Source: CTSoil-075 sp964292325
GTDB lineage: Bacteria; Bacillota; Negativicutes; DSM-13327
Length of the DNA: 13,087 nt
Direction of reading: 5' to 3'
Assembly: GCA_964292325.1 (NCBI GenBank)
Contig: CAXYVG010000095.1
Location: forward strand, 1 to 13,087
In this document: positions 1-6,511 of the stretch, in pieces
Layout of the letters: the number at the start of each line of letters is the position of its first letter
Position numbering within the stretch: position 1 is the stretch's first letter
The notes under the pieces: model-generated
The model's database searches: none
What the model was told of the DNA's origin: nothing
The model's input: the letters and a program-made list of their open reading frames with translations, nothing else
Translations under genes and position numbers: made by a program

Positions 1-762
1 AAAGTTGGTGTGCCAACTCATCTTCATACTCACTATTCTAGCGGTATGGCTTCAATGACTTATTTGACAGCTTTTGAAGCTGGTGTTGATGTGGTTGACT
101 GTGCATTGTCACCATTTGCTCTTGGTACTTCTCAACCTTGTACTGAAACTATGATTGCTGCTTTAGAAGGCACGCAATATGACACAGGTCTTGATCGTCA
201 AGCACTTAAAGATGCTGCTATCCATTTTGCTGGTGTTAAGAAAAGCTTGGCAGCTGACTTTGGTCTTAAAACATCCTTTGATGTTGATACAAAAGTTCTT
301 GACTTCCAAATTCCTGGTGGTATGTTGTCCAACTTGTACAACCAATTAAAAGAACAAGGTATTGAAGAAAAATACCAACAATTACTTGAAGAAATGCCTC
401 GTGTACGTGCAGAACTTGGCTATCCTCCATTAGTTACTCCTACTAGCCAAATCGTTGGTTCCATGGCAACTTTCAATGTAATGATTGGTGAACGTTATAA
501 AATGGTACCACGCGAAGTAAAAGATTTAGCACGTGGTAAATATGGTAAGACTCCAATGCCTGTTGCAGAAGAAGTTCGTGAAAAAATCATTGGCGATGCA
601 AAAATCATTGATTACCGTCCAGCTGATGACATTGCTCCACAAATGGATGAAATGACTAAAGAACTTGCTGAAAAAGGATATCCTAATGCATCTATTGAAG
701 ATGTTTTATCCTATGCATTATTCCCTGAAGTAGCTTTAAAATTCTTCGCAAAACATCGCTAA
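1..762 (+). CDS. Pyruvate/oxaloacetate carboxyltransferase subunit (transcarboxylase 5S / OadA-type), C-terminal part
   Basis: This is the last 253 residues of a biotin-dependent carboxyltransferase, open at the left edge in the frame beginning at base 1. Members move a carboxyl group between carboxybiotin and pyruvate or oxaloacetate. The visible part begins just before a His-Thr-His motif (window residues 9-11, LHTHYSSGMA), which in this family supplies metal ligands at the end of the TIM barrel. The conserved C-terminal PYC_OADA domain follows (GGMLSNLYNQL, GYPPLVTPTSQIVG, GKYGKTPMPV). The protein ends in FAKHR with no Pro/Ala linker and no biotinyl AMKM domain, so biotin must sit on a separate carrier, as in transcarboxylase 5S or two-subunit pyruvate carboxylase. 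The upstream half, including the carbamylated lysine, lies outside the window. Whether it serves a sodium-pumping decarboxylase or a pyruvate carboxylase cannot be told from this fragment. Confidence 0.93.
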   Translation, partial: KVGVPTHLHTHYSSGMASMTYLTAFEAGVDVVDCALSPFALGTSQPCTETMIAALEGTQYDTGLDRQALKDAAIHFAGVKKSLAADFGLKTSFDVDTKVLDFQIPGGMLSNLYNQLKEQGIEEKYQQLLEEMPRVRAELGYPPLVTPTSQIVGSMATFNVMIGERYKMVPREVKDLARGKYGKTPMPVAEEVREKIIGDAKIIDYRPADDIAPQMDEMTKELAEKGYPNASIEDVLSYALFPEVALKFFAKHR

Positions 763-771
763 GAGTTTTCG

Positions 772-803
772 AAAAGCCCTAACCAAACGGTTAGGGCTTT
801 TTT
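772..803. terminator. Strong intrinsic terminator after the carboxyltransferase gene
   Basis: A perfect 13-bp stem (772-784 with 789-801) with a four-base AAAC loop ends in a run of six T on the + strand, starting 9 bases after the stop codon. The stem is flanked by A and T tracts, so it also reads as a weaker terminator on the - strand. It may therefore also stop transcripts of the convergent kinase gene. Confidence 0.93.
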
Positions 804-808
804 GTTAC

Positions 809-904
809 GGAATTAGAAAGTATATCACTTTCTCGATTCCAAGTAAGAACGACTAAGGCTTCTGCCGGCGTCTGAGGACTTGGCCGAAGCCAAGTCTTTT
901 CTTA
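809..904. other. Structured intergenic stretch with alternative hairpins
   Basis: Between the two convergent genes lie several inverted repeats. The first is an imperfect hairpin at 809-840 (GGAATT arm, AGAAAG inner arm). The second is a perfect 8-bp stem GACTTGGC/GCCAAGTC (877-884 with 889-896), which has a CGAA loop on + and a TTCG loop on -. On + it is followed by TTTTCTT and could terminate. A competing pairing joins GGCTTC (857-862) to GAAGCC (886-891), extended by GACT/AGTC (851-854 with 893-896), and excludes the second hairpin. No protein-coding frame is convincing here. It may be a dispersed intergenic repeat, a 3' UTR structure of the kinase transcript or a small RNA; the sequence alone does not decide. 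Confidence 0.5.
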
Positions 905-909
905 TCTTT

Positions 910-2568
910 TTATTTATGAAAAGATGATGCACCAATAAATTCACGTAAGATAGAGTTGCGCGGAATTTCATCTTCATCAATATGTTGAAAATATTTTAAG
1001 AACTTCAATAAACGAACTGCCTCTGAATATTCTACTTGCTCTGGTGTTATTTTTTTCAATAAAGGTTCTGCATATTTTTTCAGTACACCTAATTCATAAA
1101 TCAGTGCTGAATTAAACATGATATCGGCCTCTTCTTGAAACGGGAAAATATTTCGGTCTTCCCCTCTCCGTACCGATGCCCACATTTTTAATGTGGTAAG
1201 AGCATCATGAGATCGAAACTGACTGTCTCTTACAATTCTGCGGATTAACCTAGTATCGGTTGTCGGAATCCGGTTATGATTATCAATCGATAGTTGAGTT
1301 AGAGCACTAATATAAATTTTTATTTTTTGCTGCCTAGACACAGCAGTACTTAATCGCTCATTAAGACCATGAATTCCTTCAATAATAATGGGTTGTGTTT
1401 TGTCAATCTGAATGATATGCCCACGGTACTCACGCTGCCCTATAAGAAAATTGTATGATGGCACTTCTACAGCCTCACCATTTAATATTCGAATTAAATG
1501 TTCATTAAAGAGCTTTAAGTCAATTGCCTCAATGCTTTCGAAATCGCAATCACCATTTTCATCAAGTGGTGTATCGGCGCGATTAATAAAATAATCATCT
1601 AGCGATAAGGCAACTGGACGCAAGCCATTCACCTTCAGTTGTACGGTTAGTCGTTGCGCAAACGTAGTTTTCCCTGATGAAGATGGCCCAGCTACTAGAA
1701 TGAGACGCACTTCTTCATGCTCTGATACAAAGTCTGCAATTTGTGCAATTTTCTTCTCATGCAACGCCTCAGCTACCCTGATAATATCGTTTACTTTATT
1801 CTGATTTACATATTCATTCAGTGTTGCCACATAACCACACTGTAAAATTCTCCCCCAACGTTCTGCCTCTAAAAATATTTCTGACAATTTAGATTGGAGA
1901 ACAAACTGGGGCAGTTTATTAAGATTTTCTTTTTCAGGAAAACGTAAGATAAAGCCTGCCGCATGTTTTCTCATCTCAAAGGTTTTTAAATTGCCTGTAT
2001 CCGGTGTCATTGTACCATAAAAATAGCCAAAACTCTCGCCACAATAATAAATTCTAACCCTCTTACGCACTAACTGTTGTAAATGTTTTACTTTTTCACT
2101 TTGTCCAGCACTCTTAAATAATTCAATTGCTTCTTCCCGCGGTACACTTTTCATGGTAATCATGCGATTTTCATCTATAATTTTTCGCATTTTTACTTCT
2201 AAGCTTCTAAGATGTTCTTCTGTAATTGGCTGACCTATATGTAATTCACAGTACAATCCTTTGCTTAAGGAATGCTCAACTGTTACTTGCCCTTGCGGAA
2301 ATAATTCTTGAGCGGCAACAATCATGACAAACGTCAGGCTACGCTGATACACTTTCATACCAGATTCTGTACTCAAATCTAAAAATTCAATCGTACAATC
2401 ATGGGTTATCTTAAATTGTAAATCTTTCATTTCGTTATTTACTTTTGCAGCAACAATAATTTCTTTATATAAATATTGTGCATCTTTACTAATTTCCCAT
2501 AAGCTTGTTCCCACATGATATTGGTGTGACTCTCCATTGATAAAATAAATAGTAACAGGCTGCTCCAT
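910..2568 (-). CDS. TGS-domain nucleoside kinase (uridine kinase-like)
   Basis: This 552-residue cytoplasmic protein joins a threonyl-tRNA-synthetase-like N-terminal part to a uridine kinase/phosphoribulokinase-type P-loop kinase. Residues 4-64 form a TGS domain, and a second synthetase-like region follows to about residue 230. The kinase domain has the Walker A motif AGPSSSGKTT (about 293-302), the LDDYF motif (about 323-327) and IIIEGIHGLN, as in uridine kinases that phosphorylate uridine or cytidine with a nucleoside triphosphate. Such fusions are usually annotated simply as nucleoside kinase, and the true substrate is unproven. The ATG at 2568 was chosen because GGGGG lies 7 bases upstream (2576-2580); the longer frame from 2616 would start inside a palindrome and lacks a ribosome site. 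A promoter could not be placed with confidence. The convergent carboxyltransferase and their shared terminator region lie downstream. Confidence 0.88.
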   Translation of the reverse strand: MEQPVTIYFINGESHQYHVGTSLWEISKDAQYLYKEIIVAAKVNNEMKDLQFKITHDCTIEFLDLSTESGMKVYQRSLTFVMIVAAQELFPQGQVTVEHSLSKGLYCELHIGQPITEEHLRSLEVKMRKIIDENRMITMKSVPREEAIELFKSAGQSEKVKHLQQLVRKRVRIYYCGESFGYFYGTMTPDTGNLKTFEMRKHAAGFILRFPEKENLNKLPQFVLQSKLSEIFLEAERWGRILQCGYVATLNEYVNQNKVNDIIRVAEALHEKKIAQIADFVSEHEEVRLILVAGPSSSGKTTFAQRLTVQLKVNGLRPVALSLDDYFINRADTPLDENGDCDFESIEAIDLKLFNEHLIRILNGEAVEVPSYNFLIGQREYRGHIIQIDKTQPIIIEGIHGLNERLSTAVSRQQKIKIYISALTQLSIDNHNRIPTTDTRLIRRIVRDSQFRSHDALTTLKMWASVRRGEDRNIFPFQEEADIMFNSALIYELGVLKKYAEPLLKKITPEQVEYSEAVRLLKFLKYFQHIDEDEIPRNSILREFIGASSFHK

Positions 2569-2594
2569 CCTAATACCCCCTGTATATAATATTA

Positions 2595-2624
2595 CGGCAA
2601 ATAAGCATAAATGCATATTTGCCG
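2595..2624. promoter_or_regulatory. 30-bp palindrome upstream of the nucleoside kinase
   Basis: A near-perfect palindrome pairs CGGCAAATA (2595-2603) with TATTTGCCG (2616-2624), and inside it GCAT with ATGC around a two-base centre. It ends about 27 bases before the kinase ATG. There is no U tract on either strand, which argues against a terminator. It could be an operator or a leader hairpin. A second, AT-only inverted repeat, TTATTAT/ATAATAA, lies at 2629-2648. Confidence 0.5.
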
Positions 2625-2660
2625 CTTGTTATTATGTATTTATAATAAATATCATTTTCA

Positions 2661-3650
2661 TTAGAAAAATAAAGACATCACCTTATAGGTAAAAGCGCTT
2701 ACCATTGCTGTACAGGGAATGGTTAATACCCAAGCCATTAACATTTGTTGAGCAACCCCCCACCGTACTGCACTAATACGTTTTGCAGTACCTACTCCCA
2801 TAATCGAACCCGATACAACATGAGTCGTACTGACCGGTAAATGCAGTAACGTTGCACCAAAAATAACGATTGATGAATTTAAATCAGCTGCAAAGCCACT
2901 AATTGGCTCTAATTTGAAAATTTTAGTACCCATTGTACGGATAATACGCCAACCACCAGCTGCTGTCCCTAATCCCATAGCAGTCGCTGCCGCCATTTTA
3001 ACCCATAGTGGAACTTCTAGGGAAGTCAGATAACCAGTACTAACTAACGTTAACGTAATAATCCCCATGGCTTTTTGTGCATCATTTGAACCATGTGAAA
3101 AAGCCATCATGGCCGCCGTTAAAACCTGAAGGCGTTTAAATTTAGGGTTAATACGATGAGGAGCCTTTTTGCCAAATATCCAAAATAATCCTGACATAAT
3201 AATTAACCCTGTTAACATTGCAATCAGTGGAGAACAAACCAGAGCCGCAACTATTTTCAAAATCCCTTCTACTTTAAGCGCTTCATAGCCTCTGGCAACT
3301 AAAACAGCACCTACAACTCCACCAACTAAGGCATGAGAAGAACTACTAGGAATCCCCATCCACCAAGTTAATAGATTCCAAATAACAGCACCAATCATGG
3401 CCGCAATAATAATTTGTTCATTCACCATCTGTGCAGATGTAACGAGATCGCTACCAATTGTCTTCGCTACTCCTGTACTATACATAGCTCCAAGAAAATT
3501 TAGACCAGCAGCCATCCATACTGCAACCCTTGGCGTTAGAGCCCGAGTCGAAACAGAAGTGGCTATCGCGTTTGCAGTGTCATGAAAACCATTAATATAG
3601 TCAAATGCCAATGATAATAAAACAACAAAAATAATTAATGTATCAGGCAT
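2661..3650 (-). CDS. pit: PiT-family inorganic phosphate transporter
   Basis: A 329-residue integral membrane protein of the PiT/PHO4 family, which imports phosphate (often as a metal-phosphate complex) using an ion gradient. Both halves carry the family's repeated signatures: GFHDTANAIA (21-30) and PSSSSHALVGG (101-111) in the first, SHGSNDAQKAMG (185-196) and PVSTTHVVSGSIMG (272-285) in the second. A short cytoplasmic basic loop (about 160-174, KKAPHRINPKFKR) separates the halves. The length is typical of short bacterial members. Its ATG overlaps the end of the DUF47 gene by 8 bases (ATG at 3650, upstream TGA at 3645-3643). With only a weak ribosome site before it, translation is probably coupled to DUF47. 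This DUF47-pit pairing is common in bacteria. Specificity for phosphate rather than sulfate is inferred from family and partner. Confidence 0.95.
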   Translation of the reverse strand: MPDTLIIFVVLLSLAFDYINGFHDTANAIATSVSTRALTPRVAVWMAAGLNFLGAMYSTGVAKTIGSDLVTSAQMVNEQIIIAAMIGAVIWNLLTWWMGIPSSSSHALVGGVVGAVLVARGYEALKVEGILKIVAALVCSPLIAMLTGLIIMSGLFWIFGKKAPHRINPKFKRLQVLTAAMMAFSHGSNDAQKAMGIITLTLVSTGYLTSLEVPLWVKMAAATAMGLGTAAGGWRIIRTMGTKIFKLEPISGFAADLNSSIVIFGATLLHLPVSTTHVVSGSIMGVGTAKRISAVRWGVAQQMLMAWVLTIPCTAMVSAFTYKVMSLFF

Positions 3651-4269
3651 ATTTCATAACCACGCCACGTAATAAATCTCCGATACTTTCACAATGATCA
3701 AGGGCATTTTCTATATGTTCTAATATTTCTTTCCACTTTATAATTTCGATTGGATCAGGACATTTTTCAAATAATAAGGCAACTTCGCGGCGATAAATTA
3801 GATCACCTTGACTTTCCAGGTCACTAATTTTTTTCACATGCTCTAGTATTTTATGCTGATTGCCTTTAATATTCTTAAGGCAATTAAAAACCAATACCAT
3901 TTCTTCAGTACACTCGGCTAATACATAAGTTAGTTCCGCAGCACCCTCGGTTGGTTTACCAGCCTTATATAATACCATACGCTGCATTGTCCCCTGAAGA
4001 AAATCCACTATATCATCTAACATATTAGCCAATGCATAAATATCTTCCCGGTCAAGTGGTGTAATAAATGTCTGATTTAGCTTATCAATGATCGCATCAT
4101 TAATATCATCTGCCTTATGCTCTAAATCAGTAATATGTTGCATTCTTTTTTCCAACTGCGTATAGTCTTTCATTACATTTTTGAGCACCTGGGCCCCTTC
4201 TTGTAATATAAGACTACTTTCAATAAATAATTTAAAAAATTCATCTTCTTTTGATTTTAAACCAAACAT
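3643..4269 (-). CDS. DUF47 / PhoU-like protein, partner of the phosphate transporter
   Basis: A 208-residue, mostly helical soluble protein of the DUF47 (TIGR00153, PhoU-like) family. These proteins sit next to PiT transporters and are thought to regulate phosphate uptake. Visible features are the N-terminal MFGLKSKEDEFF, a central TPLDREDIYALANMLDDIVD block (the family's acidic, probably metal-binding helix) and a C-terminal helix with ENALDHCESIGDLLRG. The ATG at 4269 was chosen because GGAGGAG lies 5 bases upstream; the ORF can be extended by seven residues, but that would place the start on the ribosome site itself. It is the first gene of the unit and overlaps pit by 8 bases. A leader with two hairpins precedes it. 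Confidence 0.92.
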   Translation of the reverse strand: MFGLKSKEDEFFKLFIESSLILQEGAQVLKNVMKDYTQLEKRMQHITDLEHKADDINDAIIDKLNQTFITPLDREDIYALANMLDDIVDFLQGTMQRMVLYKAGKPTEGAAELTYVLAECTEEMVLVFNCLKNIKGNQHKILEHVKKISDLESQGDLIYRREVALLFEKCPDPIEIIKWKEILEHIENALDHCESIGDLLRGVVMKYA

Positions 4270-4280
4270 ACTTACTCCTC

Positions 4281-4303
4281 CATTTTTCAATGTTTGAAAA
4301 ATG
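4281..4303 (-). promoter_or_regulatory. Leader hairpin B just before the DUF47 ribosome site
   Basis: A perfect 10-bp inverted repeat pairs CATTTTTCAA (4281-4290) with TTGAAAAATG (4294-4303) around a three-base loop. On the transcribed (-) strand its 3' arm abuts GGAGGAG, so folding could limit ribosome access. It shares three bases (4301-4303) with hairpin A, so both cannot form in full at once. Confidence 0.6.
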
Positions 4304-4335
4304 TATTAAAGAGTTTTTTGTAAACTCTAATACAT
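4301..4335 (-). promoter_or_regulatory. Leader hairpin A, terminator-like
   Basis: On the transcribed (-) strand ATGTATTA pairs with TAATACAT (4328-4335 with 4301-4308) and GAGTTT with AAACTC (4322-4327 with 4311-4316). A two-base bulge lies at 4309-4310. The stem is followed by CATTTTTC, giving a weak U tract. It resembles a leaky intrinsic terminator in the 5' leader of the DUF47-pit unit, but the stem is AT-rich and its strength uncertain. Confidence 0.5.
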
Positions 4336-4364
4336 AGAAATTATTATAAGAATAACCCACAAAT

Positions 4365-4393
4365 ACTATACCACCAATGGCTATATAAAACAA
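4365..4393 (-). promoter_or_regulatory. Candidate sigma-70 promoter for DUF47-pit
   Basis: Reading the - strand, TTGTTT (4393-4388) and TATAGT (4370-4365) are separated by 17 bases. Initiation would fall near 4358 and give a leader of about 90 bases containing both hairpins. Another TATAAT lies closer to the gene (4348-4343) and one farther away (4421-4416), both with poorer -35 partners. Confidence 0.45.
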
Positions 4394-4494
4394 TAATATA
4401 GTTCTTTTTTCGACAATTATATGCAAATTTTTTTGCACACCAATCGTTAGCTATCTTTACTTAGAATCAAAAATATAATCTTTTATCATTCCGT

Positions 4495-4528
4495 AAAAAA
4501 GAGTGAACTATAGTTCACTCTTTTTTTT
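4495..4528. terminator. Bidirectional intrinsic terminator
   Basis: A perfect palindrome, AAAAAAGAGTGAAC then TATA then its complement (4495-4508 with 4513-4526), is flanked by A and T tracts. It starts 3 bases after the stop of the 60-residue membrane protein on the - strand and insulates that unit from the DUF47-pit promoter region. Confidence 0.92.
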
Positions 4529-4531
4529 GCA

Positions 4532-4714
4532 TTACCTATGCCTGAGCATATACAATAAACGATAAGCGATAAGAGGAATCGATCCACGGCGAAAAGCAAA
4601 TCTCATTCCCAGGATAAAAAAAGCAATAGCTCCAATCACAGAGATCATCCCAAAACGCAATCGAGGCAATGTCATCATAATGTCATTTAGATCATTTTCA
4701 TGTTGATAACTCAA
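4532..4714 (-). CDS. 60-residue single-pass membrane protein, function unknown
   Basis: This small protein of unknown function has one clear hydrophobic segment (about residues 21-41, FGMISVIGAIAFFILG) and a basic tail (RLLYMLRHR). The tail suggests a cytoplasmic C-terminus. The start codon is TTG at 4714, supported by a strong AAAGGAGGAG (4721-4730) six bases upstream; this site is the main reason to call it real. A perfect terminator follows its stop at once. The aminotransferase ends 83 bases upstream on the same strand with no terminator between, so the two may be cotranscribed. No family was recognised. Confidence 0.7.
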   Translation of the reverse strand: MSYQHENDLNDIMMTLPRLRFGMISVIGAIAFFILGMRFAFRRGSIPLIAYRLLYMLRHR

Positions 4715-4797
4715 TTTGATCTCCTCCTTTGATTATAGTATCTCCGATAATACAATAATCAATCGGTGGATAATACTGTCATCCTCGTATACAACGT

Positions 4798-6045
4798 TTA
4801 TTTTTCAACAGCTTCCATAGCTGCTTTGATTTTAGCAGCCATACCTGTGATTTTTGTTTTTGTCACAGCACAGACTGCCACTCGAATACCTTTAGCCAAT
4901 GGTACTGCAAATATATTATCCGCATGTAATTGTTTACAAACTGCATCTGGATCTTTAGCGGGAATAGAAAGGAAGAATCCAGCAATATATGGTAACATTT
5001 TTAATCCAACTTCTTGCGCTTCACGCATGAAAATATCTGCACGTTCACGGATCAAAGCATAAAGCATACTGCGTTCTTGTTCTGTTTGTGCCAACAATTC
5101 TTTATCTTGGTAAATAGTAGCCATTAATGCCATGGCACTATGAGTAATATTGGACCATGTAGCCCGACTGGTAAATTGATTAATATTCTTGAATTCTTCT
5201 ATTACTTCTTTGCTTGAAGAAATACCAATCATAGCACCCGTACGTTGTCCATACATCGTAAATCCTTTGGACATACTACATCCTAAAATAGGTAATATAT
5301 TGGTTGGCAAACCACCAAATTTCTTTAAGAAAGAACGACAAGCGTTTTTTTCACCAGCATAATCAATGTACGCAACATCAATCAATGGAATAATCCGTTT
5401 GTCTGTATTTTTAGCACACTCTTTAAATAAATCTAATACATGATCCCAATCACTATCCGTTAAACTGAAACCAGTAGGATTATGAGCTGGTGTATTAATA
5501 ATAACAACCAAATTGTTTTGTTTTGTTAATATTTCTTTTACCTTAGTAGAAAAAGATGCAATATTAAATTTCTGCTCTTCATCAAATAAAGTATATGTAT
5601 CTAATGTACGCAAACTATCTTGGCATAGTACTTTATAAGGACCCCAATACCAATCAGAAGTTAAAACCGTATCTCCAGCTTCTGAATAATTCCAAATTGT
5701 ATGATGGATAGCACCTGTTCCACCAGCTGTAGCCACAGCATCAATGTAAGCATCTGGTTTATTATCTGCAAATGCCAACTCGATAGCAGCTTTTAAATAA
5801 TCTGGAGAACCTGCAATAGGTGCATAGCTAACAATACTATTAAGTGGTAATGCCCTAAAAACCTTTTCAACAGTTGGAATACAAGCTAATTGTTCTTGCT
5901 CATCCATAAGAGCACCAATTGTAGCATTTACCACTTTATCCTTACCATATTGGGCAGTTGCTTTAACAGCAGCTGCATTCGCTCCAAAAATTTTATCTGT
6001 GGCACTTTTACCTTTTGCATGCGGTGCCGCAACACTATAAGTCAT
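4798..6045 (-). CDS. Class I/II PLP-dependent aminotransferase (aspartate/aromatic type)
   Basis: A 415-residue cytoplasmic fold-type I aminotransferase that moves an amino group between an amino acid and a 2-oxo acid using pyridoxal phosphate. Visible active-site elements are the glycine loop AGGTGA (107-112), NTPAHNPTG (184-192), the aspartate region LIDVAYIDYAG (221-231), the PLP lysine in SMSKGFTMYGQRTGA (K260; R268 probably binds phosphate) and a C-terminal arginine in KGIRVAV (R388), which usually grips the substrate carboxylate. The start at 6045 follows AAGGGGGAAG. The family resembles aspartate or aromatic aminotransferases of anaerobic Firmicutes. Substrate cannot be fixed from sequence, and neighbours give no pathway clue. 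Confidence 0.9.
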   Translation of the reverse strand: MTYSVAAPHAKGKSATDKIFGANAAAVKATAQYGKDKVVNATIGALMDEQEQLACIPTVEKVFRALPLNSIVSYAPIAGSPDYLKAAIELAFADNKPDAYIDAVATAGGTGAIHHTIWNYSEAGDTVLTSDWYWGPYKVLCQDSLRTLDTYTLFDEEQKFNIASFSTKVKEILTKQNNLVVIINTPAHNPTGFSLTDSDWDHVLDLFKECAKNTDKRIIPLIDVAYIDYAGEKNACRSFLKKFGGLPTNILPILGCSMSKGFTMYGQRTGAMIGISSSKEVIEEFKNINQFTSRATWSNITHSAMALMATIYQDKELLAQTEQERSMLYALIRERADIFMREAQEVGLKMLPYIAGFFLSIPAKDPDAVCKQLHADNIFAVPLAKGIRVAVCAVTKTKITGMAAKIKAAMEAVEK

Positions 6046-6154
6046 GATTCTTCCCCCTTGAGATTATTAGAATATAAAAATAACTATTTCTTCATTATTT
6101 TATAACCATACTTATATTTCCCTACTATTCTCTAAAATCCTGCTTCTATTAAAT

Positions 6155-6203
6155 AAAAAAACATACAAAATATAAGCAGACACAAAGTCTGCTTATATTT
6201 TGT
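6155..6203 (-). terminator. Intrinsic terminator after the SASP gene
   Basis: A perfect 17-bp stem (6165-6181 with 6187-6203) with a five-base loop is followed, on the - strand, by ATG and a run of seven T (6161-6155). It begins 9 bases beyond the SASP stop codon and precedes the aminotransferase. Confidence 0.92.
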
Positions 6204-6212
6204 AACATTATT

Positions 6213-6419
6213 TCATTTTTTATTACTAAACTGATTTTCTTGAGCCTCAATCATTTTACGTACCATTTGACCACCTACTCGACCATTATCAGCCGAGCTT
6301 AAAGCACCTTTGTAAGTGTTATTATAATCTTTTAAACCAATTTCAGCTGCTGTTTCTTCTTTTAATTGATCGAGAGCCTTTTGTGCGGCAGGATTCACAG
6401 GTTTTTTGCTCCTTGACAT
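6213..6419 (-). CDS. Alpha/beta-type small acid-soluble spore protein (SASP)
   Basis: A 68-residue protein of the alpha/beta-type SASP family. In spore formers these coat and protect spore DNA and are degraded at germination by the GPR protease. The sequence shows the N-terminal AAQKALDQLKEETAAEIG (11-28), matching the conserved helix that contains the GPR site. Here it reads E-E-T-A-A-E, with Thr where Ile, Leu or Phe is usual. The C-terminal DNA-binding helix has the family pattern NGRVGGQMVRKMIEAQE (45-61). The ATG at 6419 has GGAGGTC 7-9 bases upstream. CATTATA on the - strand (6479-6473) matches the sigma-G -10 pattern CATnHTA, but no matching -35 was found at normal spacing. If the host does not sporulate, it may be a retained or repurposed nucleoid protein. 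Confidence 0.9.
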   Translation of the reverse strand: MSRSKKPVNPAAQKALDQLKEETAAEIGLKDYNNTYKGALSSADNGRVGGQMVRKMIEAQENQFSNKK

Positions 6420-6511
6420 TACACAAGACCTCCATTCAATTTTTTTATTTGTGGTTCTGTTTATATATTGCCTATAATGAGTTCATTACATACCTTGAAA
6501 AATTTGGGTTA

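Noticed and set aside
4241..4438. 65-residue hydrophobic reading frame on the - strand upstream of DUF47
   Set aside because: It runs through the leader hairpins, the ribosome site and the DUF47 start in another frame, and no ribosome site precedes it. The hydrophobic look is expected from AT-rich DNA.
4766..5062. 98-residue open frame on + antisense to the aminotransferase
   Set aside because: It lies opposite the conserved C-terminal part of the aminotransferase, without a ribosome site or recognisable domain.
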